Shown here piece by piece: positions 54,394-63,634 of a stretch of 64,000 nt of DNA (positions are counted from its first letter, which is position 1; each line of letters begins with the position of its first letter). The position numbers were made by a program, and so were the translations under genes. The notes beneath the pieces were generated by a model. The model made no database searches. It had not been told where the DNA came from and saw only the letters and a program-made list of their open reading frames with translations. Origin of the DNA: Clostridiaceae bacterium (GTDB taxonomy: Bacteria > Bacillota > Clostridia > Peptostreptococcales > Natronincolaceae); the NCBI GenBank assembly GCA_020832135.1, contig JAFIFG010000101.1, positions 1 to 64,000 of the forward strand, written 5' to 3'.

Positions 54394-55743
54394 ATGAGGA
54401 GATATACACTTCCTATTGTATTGGCTGTGGCCTTAGTGGCAACCAGTATTTGGGGTTATTATCAATACAATGAAAAAAATGATTACCATACATATTTAGA
54501 TATACAATTTCAACGACAATTTTATGATTTAATAGGACACGTAGAAAATGCTCAGGTGGAATTAGCTAAGGCAATGGTATCTGGGTCAACAAAGGATTTA
54601 TCAAAACATTTAAATGATGTTGTATTTCAGTCCTATATGGCACAGGAAAAATTAACACAACTTCCACTATACCATGGTGCTATACGTAGTACAGAAAGAT
54701 TTTTAAATCAACTGGGAGACTATTCTACCGCCATGGTAAATAAGAGTCTAGAAGGTATACTTTTAGATGAAGATGAAATGACTACACTTAGTGAACTTCA
54801 CACTTATGCCAATATGCTTTCACAACAATTAATAGAGCTGCAACAGGATATTGTGAAGGGTGGTATTAATTTTGGTGATCTTAGAAGGGAAGCCAATAGA
54901 GATTTGAGTAGAGTAAGTGACCAAATGGAAGACCTGGGTTTAATTAATATCGAAGAGAGAATGGTAGACTATCCAGAATTAATCTATGATGGACCATTTT
55001 CAGAGCACCTACAAGACATTAAACCAAGGTTAGAGGGAGAAAATATTACTGAAGAAGAAGCGGTTACCATTGCTAGAGAGACCTTTCAAGAGGAAAATAT
55101 TGGTAACATACAGGTGGTTGGTGATATCGAGAACACACCTATACCAAGCTACTACTTAAGTGGAGTTAGAGATGGTAGACTTAATGGGCAAAATGTTTCC
55201 ATGGCTATTAGTAAAACAGGTGGAAAGGTTGTTTGGTATTTAAATCCTAGAGAAACAGGGGAAAGTACTCTAGGTGCAGACGAAGCAATCGATAGAGCTG
55301 AAGAATTCTTAAACAATATAGGCTATGAGAATATGACCTCCACCTATACAAGTGCCTATGAAGGGCAGATTGTTATTAATTTTGCCTATGAAGAAGATGA
55401 TGTTATTGTTTATACAGACTTAATAAAGGTTAAGGTAGCTCTGGATAATGGGGAAATAATAGGTCTGGAAACAGAAGGCTTCTTAATCAATCATCATGCT
55501 AGAGATATTGAAGAGCCAGAAATAACTGAAGAAGAAGCGAGGGAAAGGTTATCTAGTGGTGTTGAAGTAGAAAGTACTAGGTTAGCTATTATACCAACAG
55601 CAGGAAAAAAAGAAATATTGTGCTATGAATTTAAAGTTAAATTTGGAGAAGATCATTATCTGATTTATATTGATGCTAAAGATGGCATTCAAAGAGAGAT
55701 ATTGCTACTGGTTGATCAAGAGGATGGAACATTAGTTATATAA
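54394..55743 (+). CDS. ypeB: Germination protein YpeB
   Basis: The 449-residue protein has an N-terminal membrane helix (about 5-22), a helical region and C-terminal PepSY-like domains (e.g. ITEEEAVTIARETFQEENIG and LGADEAIDRAEEFLNNIG). YpeB keeps SleB in place and inactive in the spore. Its gene follows sleB by 14 bases, as in Bacillus and Clostridia. Confidence 0.92.
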   Translation: MRRYTLPIVLAVALVATSIWGYYQYNEKNDYHTYLDIQFQRQFYDLIGHVENAQVELAKAMVSGSTKDLSKHLNDVVFQSYMAQEKLTQLPLYHGAIRSTERFLNQLGDYSTAMVNKSLEGILLDEDEMTTLSELHTYANMLSQQLIELQQDIVKGGINFGDLRREANRDLSRVSDQMEDLGLINIEERMVDYPELIYDGPFSEHLQDIKPRLEGENITEEEAVTIARETFQEENIGNIQVVGDIENTPIPSYYLSGVRDGRLNGQNVSMAISKTGGKVVWYLNPRETGESTLGADEAIDRAEEFLNNIGYENMTSTYTSAYEGQIVINFAYEEDDVIVYTDLIKVKVALDNGEIIGLETEGFLINHHARDIEEPEITEEEARERLSSGVEVESTRLAIIPTAGKKEILCYEFKVKFGEDHYLIYIDAKDGIQREILLLVDQEDGTLVI

Positions 55744-55832
55744 TTAAAATATTTATAAAATTGAAACTTGAATTTGGTGAATAGCTAATGTAGAATAAAT
55801 GTAATTTTAAAAAATAAAAGGGGGACCATAAC

Positions 55833-56726
55833 ATGTATTTTGCTACCTACCTGGAAAATAAGGTGGAGAAAGTAGGTGTACTGAAGGATGATGGAAGTAG
55901 AATTATTGATCTAGCTATCATTTTTAATAAAGCTACAATTACAACAATGTTAAACTTTATTGCTTACTGTACTGACGATAAATTAAAAGAAATAGAGGGA
56001 TACTTAGAGAATGCAAATAGTAATGATGGTATAGCTATAGAGGATGTGAAAATTATAGCACCTATACCTGAGCCTCGAAGAAATGTTATATGTTTAGGAT
56101 TAAACTATAAGGATCATGCAGAAGAATTGAAAAATTCCTTAGGAGAGCAGGCTCAAATACCTAAGGTGCCTGTATACTTTACTAAAATGACTTCCTATAT
56201 TATCGGCAATAATGATAAAATCAATCGTCATGTAGGGATAACAAATGAAATTGATTATGAGGTGGAATTGGCGGTCATTATAGGAAAAGAAGGTACCAAT
56301 ATACCAAAAGAAAATGCAGAAGAATATATATTTGGATATACTATATTAAATGATGTTTCTGCTAGAGATTTACAAAAAAGTCATAGTCAATGGATACGAG
56401 GAAAAAGTTTAGACACATTTACGTCTATGGGACCTTATATAGTACACAAGAGTCAACTTCCTTTGCCATTGACATTAAATTTAACTTGTAAAGTGAATGA
56501 TGAATTAAGACAGAGCTCAAATACGAAAAATTTAATATTTGATATACCTTATATTATCAGTGACTTATCCCGTGGAACTACATTAAAGCCAGGAGACATT
56601 ATAGCCACTGGAACACCAGCGGGAGTAGGGATGGGCTTTAATCCTCCTAAGTATTTAGGGACGGGAGATAGTATAGTCTGTACTATAGAAGGTATTGGAA
56701 CATTGATAAATAAAGTTAGTGATTAA
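55833..56726 (+). CDS. Fumarylacetoacetate hydrolase family protein
   Basis: The 297-residue FAH-fold enzyme has CLGLNYKDHAEELKN, KMTSYIIGNNDKI, EIDYEVELAVIIGKEG (metal-binding Glu) and NDVSARDLQK. It continues with GKSLDTFTSMGPYIV and DIIATGTPAGVGMGF. Members hydrolyse acylpyruvates or decarboxylate oxaloacetate or related keto acids with a divalent metal. Substrate unknown. RBS GGGGG precedes the ATG. Its own terminator follows. Confidence 0.9.
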   Translation: MYFATYLENKVEKVGVLKDDGSRIIDLAIIFNKATITTMLNFIAYCTDDKLKEIEGYLENANSNDGIAIEDVKIIAPIPEPRRNVICLGLNYKDHAEELKNSLGEQAQIPKVPVYFTKMTSYIIGNNDKINRHVGITNEIDYEVELAVIIGKEGTNIPKENAEEYIFGYTILNDVSARDLQKSHSQWIRGKSLDTFTSMGPYIVHKSQLPLPLTLNLTCKVNDELRQSSNTKNLIFDIPYIISDLSRGTTLKPGDIIATGTPAGVGMGFNPPKYLGTGDSIVCTIEGIGTLINKVSD

Positions 56727-56761
56727 AAGGAGTCAAGGGAAGTGCTATCCCTTGACTCTTT
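56727..56761 (+). terminator. Terminator after the FAH-family gene
   Basis: GAGTCAAGGGA and TCCCTTGACTC form the core of a 14-bp stem (56727-56740 with 56748-56761), with T-rich sequence beyond. Confidence 0.88.
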
Positions 56762-56886
56762 ATTTTGTGCTCCTTAGACTTTCGCACCAGAATAATATAT
56801 AATTAAGGCATAATATATTTAATAAATAGGTTGTGAGGACACTGACGCAGAGGAAATTAATAGCTATATTAATTATTGGAGGTATT

Positions 56887-56940
56887 ATGGTGGACATACT
56901 TATATATAGTAAAAGAAAGAGAAGAAAGAAAAATGAATAG
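56887..56940 (+). CDS. Putative 17-codon leader ORF overlapping the NhaC-type gene
   Basis: TTGGAGG lies 4-5 bases before ATG 56887, which opens MVDILIYSKRKRRKKNE. It stops at 56940, overlapping the antiporter ATG at 56933 by 8 bases. The antiporter has only a weak purine run as RBS, so translation of this leader could bring ribosomes to it. Confidence 0.4.
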   Translation: MVDILIYSKRKRRKKNE

Positions 56941-58309
56941 TAGTATGGTAAATAAAGTTCCTTCAAAGTGGGGGTTATTAATTGCTATATTCTTTATTGT
57001 CAGTATTATATTTTGCCTTTTTTTAGGATTGCCTTTATTTATCGGGATAGGAATCACTTTGTTTTTTACCTTAGGGGTACTGAGATTTCACAGTGTACCT
57101 TTAGGAGAGGGTTTTTCTTTAGTATATCAAGGAATAAAAAGTGGCAAAAACATATATGGACTAATATTACTGATAGGATTAAATGTTTCTATGTGGATTT
57201 CTTCTGGGATTGTACCAACGTTAATTTATTATGGACTTGATCTTGTTCATAGAGTAAATTATTTACCCCTTGCATTCATAATTAGTGCTGTATTAGCATT
57301 TTTTCTCGGCACTGGATTGGGAACCATTAGTACCATTGGCATAGCCTTATTGACATTGGGAGAAAGCATTAATATTCCTTCAAGTATATTGGTTGGAGCA
57401 TTAATTTCTGGTGCATACATTGCGGATAGATTGTCTCCTATTTCAGCTCTTGTGAACTTCACATTAGAAACAGTCGGAGTATCTTTTAAAAGTTATTTTA
57501 AAAAAGTAGTAAAGGTAATGATACCTTCCTTTTTTATAGCAATCATATTTTATACAATTTTGGGATTACAACAATCTGGCACATTATCCTCTGATGATGT
57601 TTTGTATTATAAGGAGGCTATATTAGATGCTTTTTTTATATCTCCATTCTTAATTATTATGCCTATTGTAGTCTTGATTATAAGCTTTATAGGAGTGAAA
57701 TCCAGTGGTGTTTTAGGATTTGGAATTGTATCTGGCTTTTTCATTTCTCTAGTTTTTCAAGAGGCAACTTTATATGAAGGTATTAAGTTTTTATTTTTTG
57801 GATTTGAAACTTCTAGCAAAGAAGCCTTTATCCAAACCCTTGAAATTGGAGGAGGGCTGCCAATGCTTGAAGTGGTATTAGTAGTCATGGGAGGAATTGC
57901 ATTAAGTAGGCTTTATGAAGAATTTGGTTGGATTTACCTTATTACTGACTTCGTCAACGAAAAAAACAAAAGTTCAAGACATACTATAGGGAATACTGGA
58001 TTTTTATCTATTTTTTTAAATGCTTTAACCTGTGACCAAACAGTGGGAATCTTGTTACCAGGAAAATATTTAAAGGAAACATATTATTCTAATGGAATGA
58101 GTGATGAAGACCTTGCACAAACCATAGCAAATAGTGGAACTGCCTTAGCACCACTTATGCCTTGGAATGTAAATGCCATTATTATCTTCGCTATAACAGG
58201 GGTATCAGCTCTTCACTATGCACCATTCGCCATTTTAAACTGGATAGCCTTTCCTATAGCAGTTTTTTTAACAAATAATATTTCATCTAAAGACATAAAA
58301 AAATTTTAA
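56933..58309 (+). CDS. NhaC family Na+/H+ antiporter-like transporter
   Basis: The ~458-residue membrane protein of the NhaC/ArcD-like superfamily has about 12 helices. SGAYIADRLSPISALVNFTL corresponds to the family's GDKxSPLSDTT motif. LNALTCDQTVGILLPGKYL and IANSGTALAPLMPWNVNAI are the second signature. It exchanges Na+ and H+ or possibly an organic acid. I chose ATG 56933; a longer frame begins 56876 with TTG. A bidirectional terminator follows. Confidence 0.85.
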   Translation: MNSSMVNKVPSKWGLLIAIFFIVSIIFCLFLGLPLFIGIGITLFFTLGVLRFHSVPLGEGFSLVYQGIKSGKNIYGLILLIGLNVSMWISSGIVPTLIYYGLDLVHRVNYLPLAFIISAVLAFFLGTGLGTISTIGIALLTLGESINIPSSILVGALISGAYIADRLSPISALVNFTLETVGVSFKSYFKKVVKVMIPSFFIAIIFYTILGLQQSGTLSSDDVLYYKEAILDAFFISPFLIIMPIVVLIISFIGVKSSGVLGFGIVSGFFISLVFQEATLYEGIKFLFFGFETSSKEAFIQTLEIGGGLPMLEVVLVVMGGIALSRLYEEFGWIYLITDFVNEKNKSSRHTIGNTGFLSIFLNALTCDQTVGILLPGKYLKETYYSNGMSDEDLAQTIANSGTALAPLMPWNVNAIIIFAITGVSALHYAPFAILNWIAFPIAVFLTNNISSKDIKKF

Positions 58310-58341
58310 AATTGGGATATTAATAAGTAAAATTAGTGACC

Positions 58342-58383
58342 AAAAAGCATCAAGAGAAATATTGATTTCCCTTGATGCTTTTT
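58342..58383. terminator. Bidirectional terminator between NhaC-type gene and PTS-IIC-like gene
   Basis: AAAAAGCATCAAG and CTTGATGCTTTTT close a stem with inner pairs GAAA/TTTC between convergent genes. Confidence 0.9.
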
Positions 58384-58405
58384 AGTCGTTTTATAGTAAG
58401 TGTAT

Positions 58406-59416
58406 TTAGGCATTACTAGTAACTAATATTTTTCTGCTTAATTTATAAAGTGTAGAGCCCACAAGACCTCCAATAATTCCTCCAACAATAGCAAATATAA
58501 CTGCTCCTATAACATTTAAAGGGCTATTAAAACCAAAAGGTGCAATTAAACCTGGAATAGGTGAAGCGGTACCGGGAGCATTGTTAATAATCTTAAAATA
58601 GGCTGCTGCCAGCCCAGCTAAGCCGCCACCTAAAAAGTTAGAAGCATAAACTGGAAGAGCATTTGCAGTAATAATATGGGCTTGAGTTAAAGGCTCTAGC
58701 ATAACAGCTACAACATTACTGGAATCCCCTAATTTCAATCTTTTAAATAAAATTCCATTGGTAAAGGAACCACCAACACAAGCAATAGAGGCGATACCCA
58801 TAGCCAGTCCCTGTAGTCCCAACATAGCCGTTAAGGCCATAGAGCTAAGGGGAGATGTACACATTACCTTCATAATGCCACCTAATAAAAACCCCATTAA
58901 ATAAGGAGATTGTTCTGCTGCAATAGCAATCATATTACCAATACTGAGCAAGGTAGAATTTACAATTGGATCAGCTGCTAATGCGGCTATCCTGGCGATA
59001 GGGGCTATTAACAATACTCCTAAAATCATATCCAGCCCCTTCGGGAGTTTGCTCTCTAATATAGGACTTAACAAACCTATAACATATCCTGCAATAAAAC
59101 CTGGCAGTATACCATATCCAGCTACTGCAGCTGCAGCTGCCACTGCATAAATTGGGTTAGCCTTCATATTTAAGGCAACTAAAACAGCAGCAGCTACACC
59201 ACCCATACCTCCAGAAGTACTTCCTACCTCTTCTAAAATTCCGATACCTACAAAATCTCCTAAAATGTACTTGTGTATTGCCTCAACTAAAAATGTCGCC
59301 ACTGCAGCCCCAGCCAAACCGGACATAGCCTCCTGTCCTTTAGGTGCTTTTAAACTGAAACCTGAAAAAATAATCAAAGTTAAAACAAGTAAACTTAAAC
59401 CTACCATCATTTCCAT
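58406..59416 (-). CDS. PTS EIIC type 2-like membrane protein (PfoR-like), glycine-riboswitch controlled
   Basis: The 336-residue, Ala/Gly-rich protein with about ten helices resembles the PTS_EIIC_2/PfoS-PfoR group. Examples are GSTSGGMGGVAAAVLVALNM, GFLLGGIMKVMCTSPLSSMA and IASIACVGGSFTNGILFKRL. There are no EIIA or EIIB domains or partners nearby, so sugar PTS function is not supported. The gene lies directly behind a tandem glycine riboswitch, which suggests transport of glycine or a related compound, or response to glycine excess. RBS AAGGAGG lies 11 bases before the ATG. Annotation as sugar transporter may therefore be wrong. Confidence 0.8.
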   Translation of the reverse strand: MEMMVGLSLLVLTLIIFSGFSLKAPKGQEAMSGLAGAAVATFLVEAIHKYILGDFVGIGILEEVGSTSGGMGGVAAAVLVALNMKANPIYAVAAAAAVAGYGILPGFIAGYVIGLLSPILESKLPKGLDMILGVLLIAPIARIAALAADPIVNSTLLSIGNMIAIAAEQSPYLMGFLLGGIMKVMCTSPLSSMALTAMLGLQGLAMGIASIACVGGSFTNGILFKRLKLGDSSNVVAVMLEPLTQAHIITANALPVYASNFLGGGLAGLAAAYFKIINNAPGTASPIPGLIAPFGFNSPLNVIGAVIFAIVGGIIGGLVGSTLYKLSRKILVTSNA

Positions 59417-59460
59417 ATTATACTGACCTCCTTAAGATGTTCTAAAACAAAAAAATAAAA

Positions 59461-59508
59461 ACAGAGAACAAAAAAGCATATAAAGAAAACATGCTAATTG
59501 TTCCCTGT
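59461..59508 (-). terminator. Terminator of the glycine riboswitch expression platform
   Basis: On the minus strand ACAGGGAACAA (59498-59508) pairs with TTGTTCTCTGT (59461-59471, one G-U). An inner AGCAT/ATGCT stem and a T-rich run follow. The left arm overlaps the aptamer's GGACAGGG tail, so glycine binding should prevent termination. Confidence 0.85.
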
Positions 59509-59692
59509 CCTTTTATCTGAAAGTTTCCCTACATAGAATATAGGTTTCTTCGTCGATGCCCTAATGAAAGGGTCTCTCCAGGGGTGTGTCAGATTATTGT
59601 ATAAGACCTGAAAGCTTCGAAATAAGCCTTTAGCAAACTTATTTCTTTCTTCTACGGTTACCCTTGAAAAGGATATCTCCAACAATCTTCAA
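59503..59692 (-). ncRNA. Tandem glycine riboswitch
   Basis: On the minus strand two aptamers follow one another. First: GTTGGAGATATCC (59671-59683), CCGTAGAAGAAAG and CTTTCAGGTCTTA (59602-59614). Second: CCTGGAGAGACCC (59570-59582), ATCGACGAAGAAAC, CTTTCAGATAAAAGGACAGG (about 59504-59523). These match the GGAGA...CACCGAAG...TCAGG(N)AAAGGACAG pattern of glycine aptamers. The terminator that follows overlaps the last block. Confidence 0.9.
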
Positions 59693-59739
59693 CCACATAT
59701 GTATTTTAAAATCATTTATATAAAATCTTTACTAAAAAA

Positions 59740-59768
59740 ATATTAAAGGAAATTTATATAAAAGTCAA
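59740..59768 (-). promoter_or_regulatory. Promoter of the glycine riboswitch transcript
   Basis: On the minus strand TTGACT (59763-59768) and TAATAT (59740-59745) have a 17-bp spacer, about 45 bases upstream of the first aptamer. Confidence 0.65.
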
Positions 59769-59899
59769 TACCTATTCATACTTTTAAAATTTCTATCTGT
59801 AATATATCTATTATTTCATTAATATTGTTGATCAATTTTAAGTTGCAAGTTATAGAGTTTTGAATAAATATATAATAAAGGGAAAAAGGAGGGAAAGTC

Positions 59900-60265
59900 T
59901 TGAGTTTCTTTGATAAATTATCTAGTTCACTCTCAAAGTCAGCATATAATATAGGGAAAAAATCGTCTGAAATGATAGAGATTAATAAACTGAATTTAAG
60001 TATAGGAAAACAGGAACGGGAAATGGAAGAACTGTACCTAGAATTAGGTTATCGTGTATATTTACATTTTAAAAAATTTCACTCTATTACTAGAGAAGAC
60101 ATAGATAGGTATATAAATGAAATAAATAGATTAGCGGAAAACATTGATACTCTCGAAAAATTATCATTAAGTATAAAAGGTGTTAAACATTGCAAAGGTT
60201 GCAAGGTAGAGTTTGAGGAGGATGTAAATTATTGTCCATATTGTGGCGATTCAGTGAGGAATTAA
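59900..60265 (+). CDS. Coiled-coil protein with C-terminal zinc ribbon
   Basis: The 121-residue protein has helices with coiled-coil character (about 30-90, LSIGKQEREMEELYLELGYR) and a C-terminal zinc ribbon (CKGCKVEFEEDVNYCPYCG, C-x2-C...C-x2-C). The start is TTG at 59900 with GGAGGG upstream. Role unknown; such small zinc-ribbon proteins often bind nucleic acids or serve as adaptors. Confidence 0.7.
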   Translation: MSFFDKLSSSLSKSAYNIGKKSSEMIEINKLNLSIGKQEREMEELYLELGYRVYLHFKKFHSITREDIDRYINEINRLAENIDTLEKLSLSIKGVKHCKGCKVEFEEDVNYCPYCGDSVRN

Positions 60266-60363
60266 AAACTATTCTGAAGTTAATTTGTGAGAAACATCAC
60301 AGACGATAAAAAAAATGTATAGTAAAATAACAATAAAGAAAAAAATGCAAAGGAGAGATCGTG

Positions 60364-61167
60364 ATGGATATTAGAAAAATTATTGAGATAAATGAAGAAA
60401 AATGTGATGGTTGTGGCTTATGTGTGCCTAACTGTGCAGAGGGTGCCATAAAGATAATTGATGGTAAGGCAAAGTTAATTGATGACATCTATTGTGATGG
60501 TTTAGGGGAATGTCTTGGACACTGCCCTCAGGATGCATTAAAAGTTATAGAAAGAGAAGCTCCTGCATTTGATGAAGCAGCAGTAGAAGAACTTTTAGCT
60601 AGTCAGGGCAAAACCCTTAAGTCTCAATTGAAAGAGGAAGATTGTGGATGTAATCATGGTGGACATCAGTACCATCAACATCATCAACACCATCAACAGC
60701 GTGGAGGAGGATGTCCAGGAAGTAGAATGATGAATCTTCATGATGAAGAAACCAAAACAGAAGCTACAGTGGTAAATAATGGAGATGTTGAAGTGAAAAT
60801 CAAATCACAATTAAAGCAATGGCCAGTACAGTTAAAGTTGCTTCCTCCTAATGCACCATACTTTGAAAATGCAGACTTATTAGTAACAGCTGATTGTGTG
60901 CCTTTTGCTTATCCAAATTATCATTTAGATCTACTGAAGGGGAAGGCTGTTGTAATAGGATGTCCTAAATTAGATGATGTAGAATCTTATATAGAAAAAC
61001 TAGAACAAATTATTTCTCTTAATAATCTAAAATCCATAACGGTAGCATTTATGGAGGTGCCTTGTTGTCAAGGTATGGTTAGAGCAGTAGAGATGGCTGT
61101 TTCTAATTCCAATAAGAGTGTACCTATCAATAAAGTTAAAATAAGCCTACGTGGTGAAAGATTATAA
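60364..61167 (+). CDS. Ferredoxin-like 4Fe-4S protein with His-rich linker
   Basis: The 267-residue protein begins with a full cluster motif C14-x2-C17-x2-C20-x3-C24 (CDGCGLCVPNC). A second ferredoxin motif lacks one Cys (C44...C50-x3-C54, CDGLGECLGHC), a known variant. A His/Gln-rich linker HGGHQYHQHHQHHQQ lies near residues 97-112. The C-terminal domain (VTADCVPFAYPNYHLDLL, VFMEVPCCQGM) has further Cys residues. A cytoplasmic electron-transfer or metal-sensing role is inferred. I chose ATG 60364 (GGAGAG upstream); an in-frame GTG precedes it. Confidence 0.8.
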   Translation: MDIRKIIEINEEKCDGCGLCVPNCAEGAIKIIDGKAKLIDDIYCDGLGECLGHCPQDALKVIEREAPAFDEAAVEELLASQGKTLKSQLKEEDCGCNHGGHQYHQHHQHHQQRGGGCPGSRMMNLHDEETKTEATVVNNGDVEVKIKSQLKQWPVQLKLLPPNAPYFENADLLVTADCVPFAYPNYHLDLLKGKAVVIGCPKLDDVESYIEKLEQIISLNNLKSITVAFMEVPCCQGMVRAVEMAVSNSNKSVPINKVKISLRGERL

Positions 61168-61190
61168 ATAAAGCCATATGTGCACGAAAG

Positions 61191-61217
61191 ATCCTGTGAA
61201 GATAAATTTCATGGGAT
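61191..61217 (+). terminator. Terminator after the ferredoxin-like gene
   Basis: ATCCTGTGAA and TTCATGGGAT form a stem with two G-U pairs, followed by TTTTTTTT. Confidence 0.85.
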
Positions 61218-61306
61218 TTTTTTTTGTTATAGGTTAATGAGAAAGTATATTTTTGTTATAATAATACTATTACTTAGTAAATTTAACAAATATAGGGGGT
61301 AGAGTG

Positions 61307-62653
61307 ATGTCCAAAATTACTTTTGATTATTCGAAAGCAGTAGGTTTTATTAAGAATCATGAAATAGCATATTTAAGAGAAAACATACATATAGCCCATA
61401 AGAAACTACATGAAAAAAATGGTGCCGGTAATGATTTTTTAGGATGGGTGGATTTGCCAAAAAATTATGATAAAGAAGAATTCAACAGAATAAAGGCTGC
61501 AGCAAAAAAAATTCAAGATAACTCAGAGGTTCTGATTGTAGTAGGAATTGGTGGCTCTTATTTAGGTGCTAGAGCTGCAATAGAAATGCTAAGTCATAGT
61601 TTTTATAACCTCTTGCCGAAGGAAGGTAGAAAAACTCCGGAAATTTATTTTGCAGGACATAATATGAGTGCAAAGTATTTGAAGGATTTATTAGACGTTG
61701 TTAAAGACAAAGATATATGTATCAATGTAATATCTAAATCTGGAACAACAACAGAACCTGCTGTTGCTTTTAGGGTATTAAAAGAGTTTATGGAAAATAA
61801 ATATGGTAGAGAAGGAATGAAGGATAGAATCTATGCCACCACCGATATAGAAAAAGGAGCATTGAAGCAATTAGCAACAGAAGAGGGTTATGAAACTTTT
61901 GTTATTCCCGATGATGTGGGGGGACGATATTCTGTATTAACAGCAGTTGGTTTATTGCCCATAGCTGTAGCAGGAATAGATATAGATGAAATGATGGAGG
62001 GTGCAGCTTCAGCCTACGAGGATTTGAAGCAAGAAAAACTAGAGGAAAACTATTGTTATCAATATGCTGCCATGAGAAACATCCTATACAATAAGGGGAA
62101 AATGGTGGAGATTTTAGTGAATTATGAACCTAATCTACATTTTATGGGGGAATGGTTCAAGCAATTATTTGGAGAGAGTGAGGGAAAAGATCAAAAAGGA
62201 ATCTTTCCAGCATCTGTAAGCTTTTCTACAGATCTTCACTCCATGGGACAATATATACAGGAGGGAAGACGAGATATTTTTGAAACTGTGCTGCATGTAG
62301 AAAATATTGATGCAGAAGTCTACATAAAACAACAGCAAAGAGACTTGGATGGCTTGAACTACTTAGTTGGTAAAACTGTAGATGATGTTAATAAAAATAT
62401 ATTTGAGGCTACACTATTAGCACATAATGATGGCGGTGTACCTAATCTTATTATAAATATTCCTGAAATTACACCCTATTATTTTGGATACTTAGTATAT
62501 TTCTTTGAAAAGGCATGTGGTATAAGTGGATACCTATTAGGTGTAAATCCTTTCGATCAGCCAGGCGTAGAGGAATATAAGAAAAACATGTTTGCTCTTT
62601 TAGGTAAAAAAGGTTACGAAGAAAAGAAAGCAGCTATGTTAAAAAGATTATAA
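61307..62653 (+). CDS. pgi: Glucose-6-phosphate isomerase
   Basis: The 448-residue enzyme interconverts glucose-6-phosphate and fructose-6-phosphate. Bacillus/Clostridium-type Pgi motifs are [58 protein letters not shown] and [19 protein letters not shown]. It links the glycogen operon to glycolysis. I chose ATG 61307, with GGGGG upstream; GTG 61304 is in frame too. Confidence 0.96.
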   Translation: MSKITFDYSKAVGFIKNHEIAYLRENIHIAHKKLHEKNGAGNDFLGWVDLPKNYDKEEFNRIKAAAKKIQDNSEVLIVVGIGGSYLGARAAIEMLSHSFYNLLPKEGRKTPEIYFAGHNMSAKYLKDLLDVVKDKDICINVISKSGTTTEPAVAFRVLKEFMENKYGREGMKDRIYATTDIEKGALKQLATEEGYETFVIPDDVGGRYSVLTAVGLLPIAVAGIDIDEMMEGAASAYEDLKQEKLEENYCYQYAAMRNILYNKGKMVEILVNYEPNLHFMGEWFKQLFGESEGKDQKGIFPASVSFSTDLHSMGQYIQEGRRDIFETVLHVENIDAEVYIKQQQRDLDGLNYLVGKTVDDVNKNIFEATLLAHNDGGVPNLIINIPEITPYYFGYLVYFFEKACGISGYLLGVNPFDQPGVEEYKKNMFALLGKKGYEEKKAAMLKRL

Positions 62654-62742
62654 AATCTATCTTAAAATAAATTCGGCTACAATTCAGAAGAAGCAAAGCT
62701 CCTTCTAAATTAAGTCTCATTTTATAGAAGCAGGTGATAAAA

Positions 62743-63564
62743 TTGATAAATATAGAAAAGGACTTGGCGATTGGAGTTTTTGATTCAGGAGTAGGAGGAA
62801 TTAGTGTCTTAGCAGAGCTTGTCAAATCATTGCCTAACGAAAAATTTATTTATTATGGTGATTCTCAAAATGCCCCCTATGGCACTAGATCAACAGAAGA
62901 AGTGAAGACATTGTCTTTTAATGTGGTGGATAGATTATTAGAGCATGGAATAAAAGCTTTGGTGGTGGCTTGTAATACCGCCACCAGCGGAGCAATTGAA
63001 GATTTAAGACAAACTTTTAATATCCCTATTGTTGGTATGGAGCCAGCATTAAAACCAGCGGTAGAGTTGAATAAAAAGGGAATCATTATAGTAATGGCAA
63101 CCCCAGTTACCCTAAGGGAACAAAAGTTTAATAATTTAATTAAAAATTTTAGTAATGATGTTGAAGTAGTGAAATTACCTTGTCCTGGTTTGGTAGAAAT
63201 CATAGAAACGAAAGGTGGAAGGGGAAAAGAAATACAACAATATATAAAGAAGGCCTTCTCCTCCATTGATATGTCCAAAGTATCTTCTATTGTATTGGGA
63301 TGTACACATTATATTTTTATTAAGGAAGAAATTATAGATTTTATCGGGGATAAGGATATTACCTTAATAGATGGGAATAAGGGAACTGCGAACCAATTAC
63401 AGCGTCTATTGGCCCAGGAGAAACTTCTAAACCCTACAGAAAGTAAAGGAGATACAAAAGTTAAGATGATCAATTCTAATAATACTATGATGCCTTTAAG
63501 TAAGAAACTGTTTCAAGAGCATTTAGAAACTATAGATTTCAAAGGTAATATAGTATATAGATAG
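62743..63564 (+). CDS. murI: Glutamate racemase
   Basis: The ~273-residue enzyme makes D-glutamate for peptidoglycan. Motifs are IGVFDSGVGGISVLAELVK, catalytic Cys in VVACNTATSGA and the second Cys in IVLGCTHYIF. The start is TTG at 62743 with AGGTGAT upstream (GTG 62734 is in frame but less well placed). Length is normal. Confidence 0.93.
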   Translation: MINIEKDLAIGVFDSGVGGISVLAELVKSLPNEKFIYYGDSQNAPYGTRSTEEVKTLSFNVVDRLLEHGIKALVVACNTATSGAIEDLRQTFNIPIVGMEPALKPAVELNKKGIIIVMATPVTLREQKFNNLIKNFSNDVEVVKLPCPGLVEIIETKGGRGKEIQQYIKKAFSSIDMSKVSSIVLGCTHYIFIKEEIIDFIGDKDITLIDGNKGTANQLQRLLAQEKLLNPTESKGDTKVKMINSNNTMMPLSKKLFQEHLETIDFKGNIVYR

Positions 63565-63595
63565 CCTTAACCAATGCAGCAGATCATTAGTAGAT

Positions 63596-63628
63596 AAAAG
63601 GTATGTCATAGATGATGACATACCTTTT
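63596..63628. terminator. Bidirectional terminator between murI and the dipeptidase gene
   Basis: AAAAGGTATGTCAT (63596-63609) pairs with ATGACATACCTTTT (63615-63628). Confidence 0.88.
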
Positions 63629-63634
63629 TGTAAG

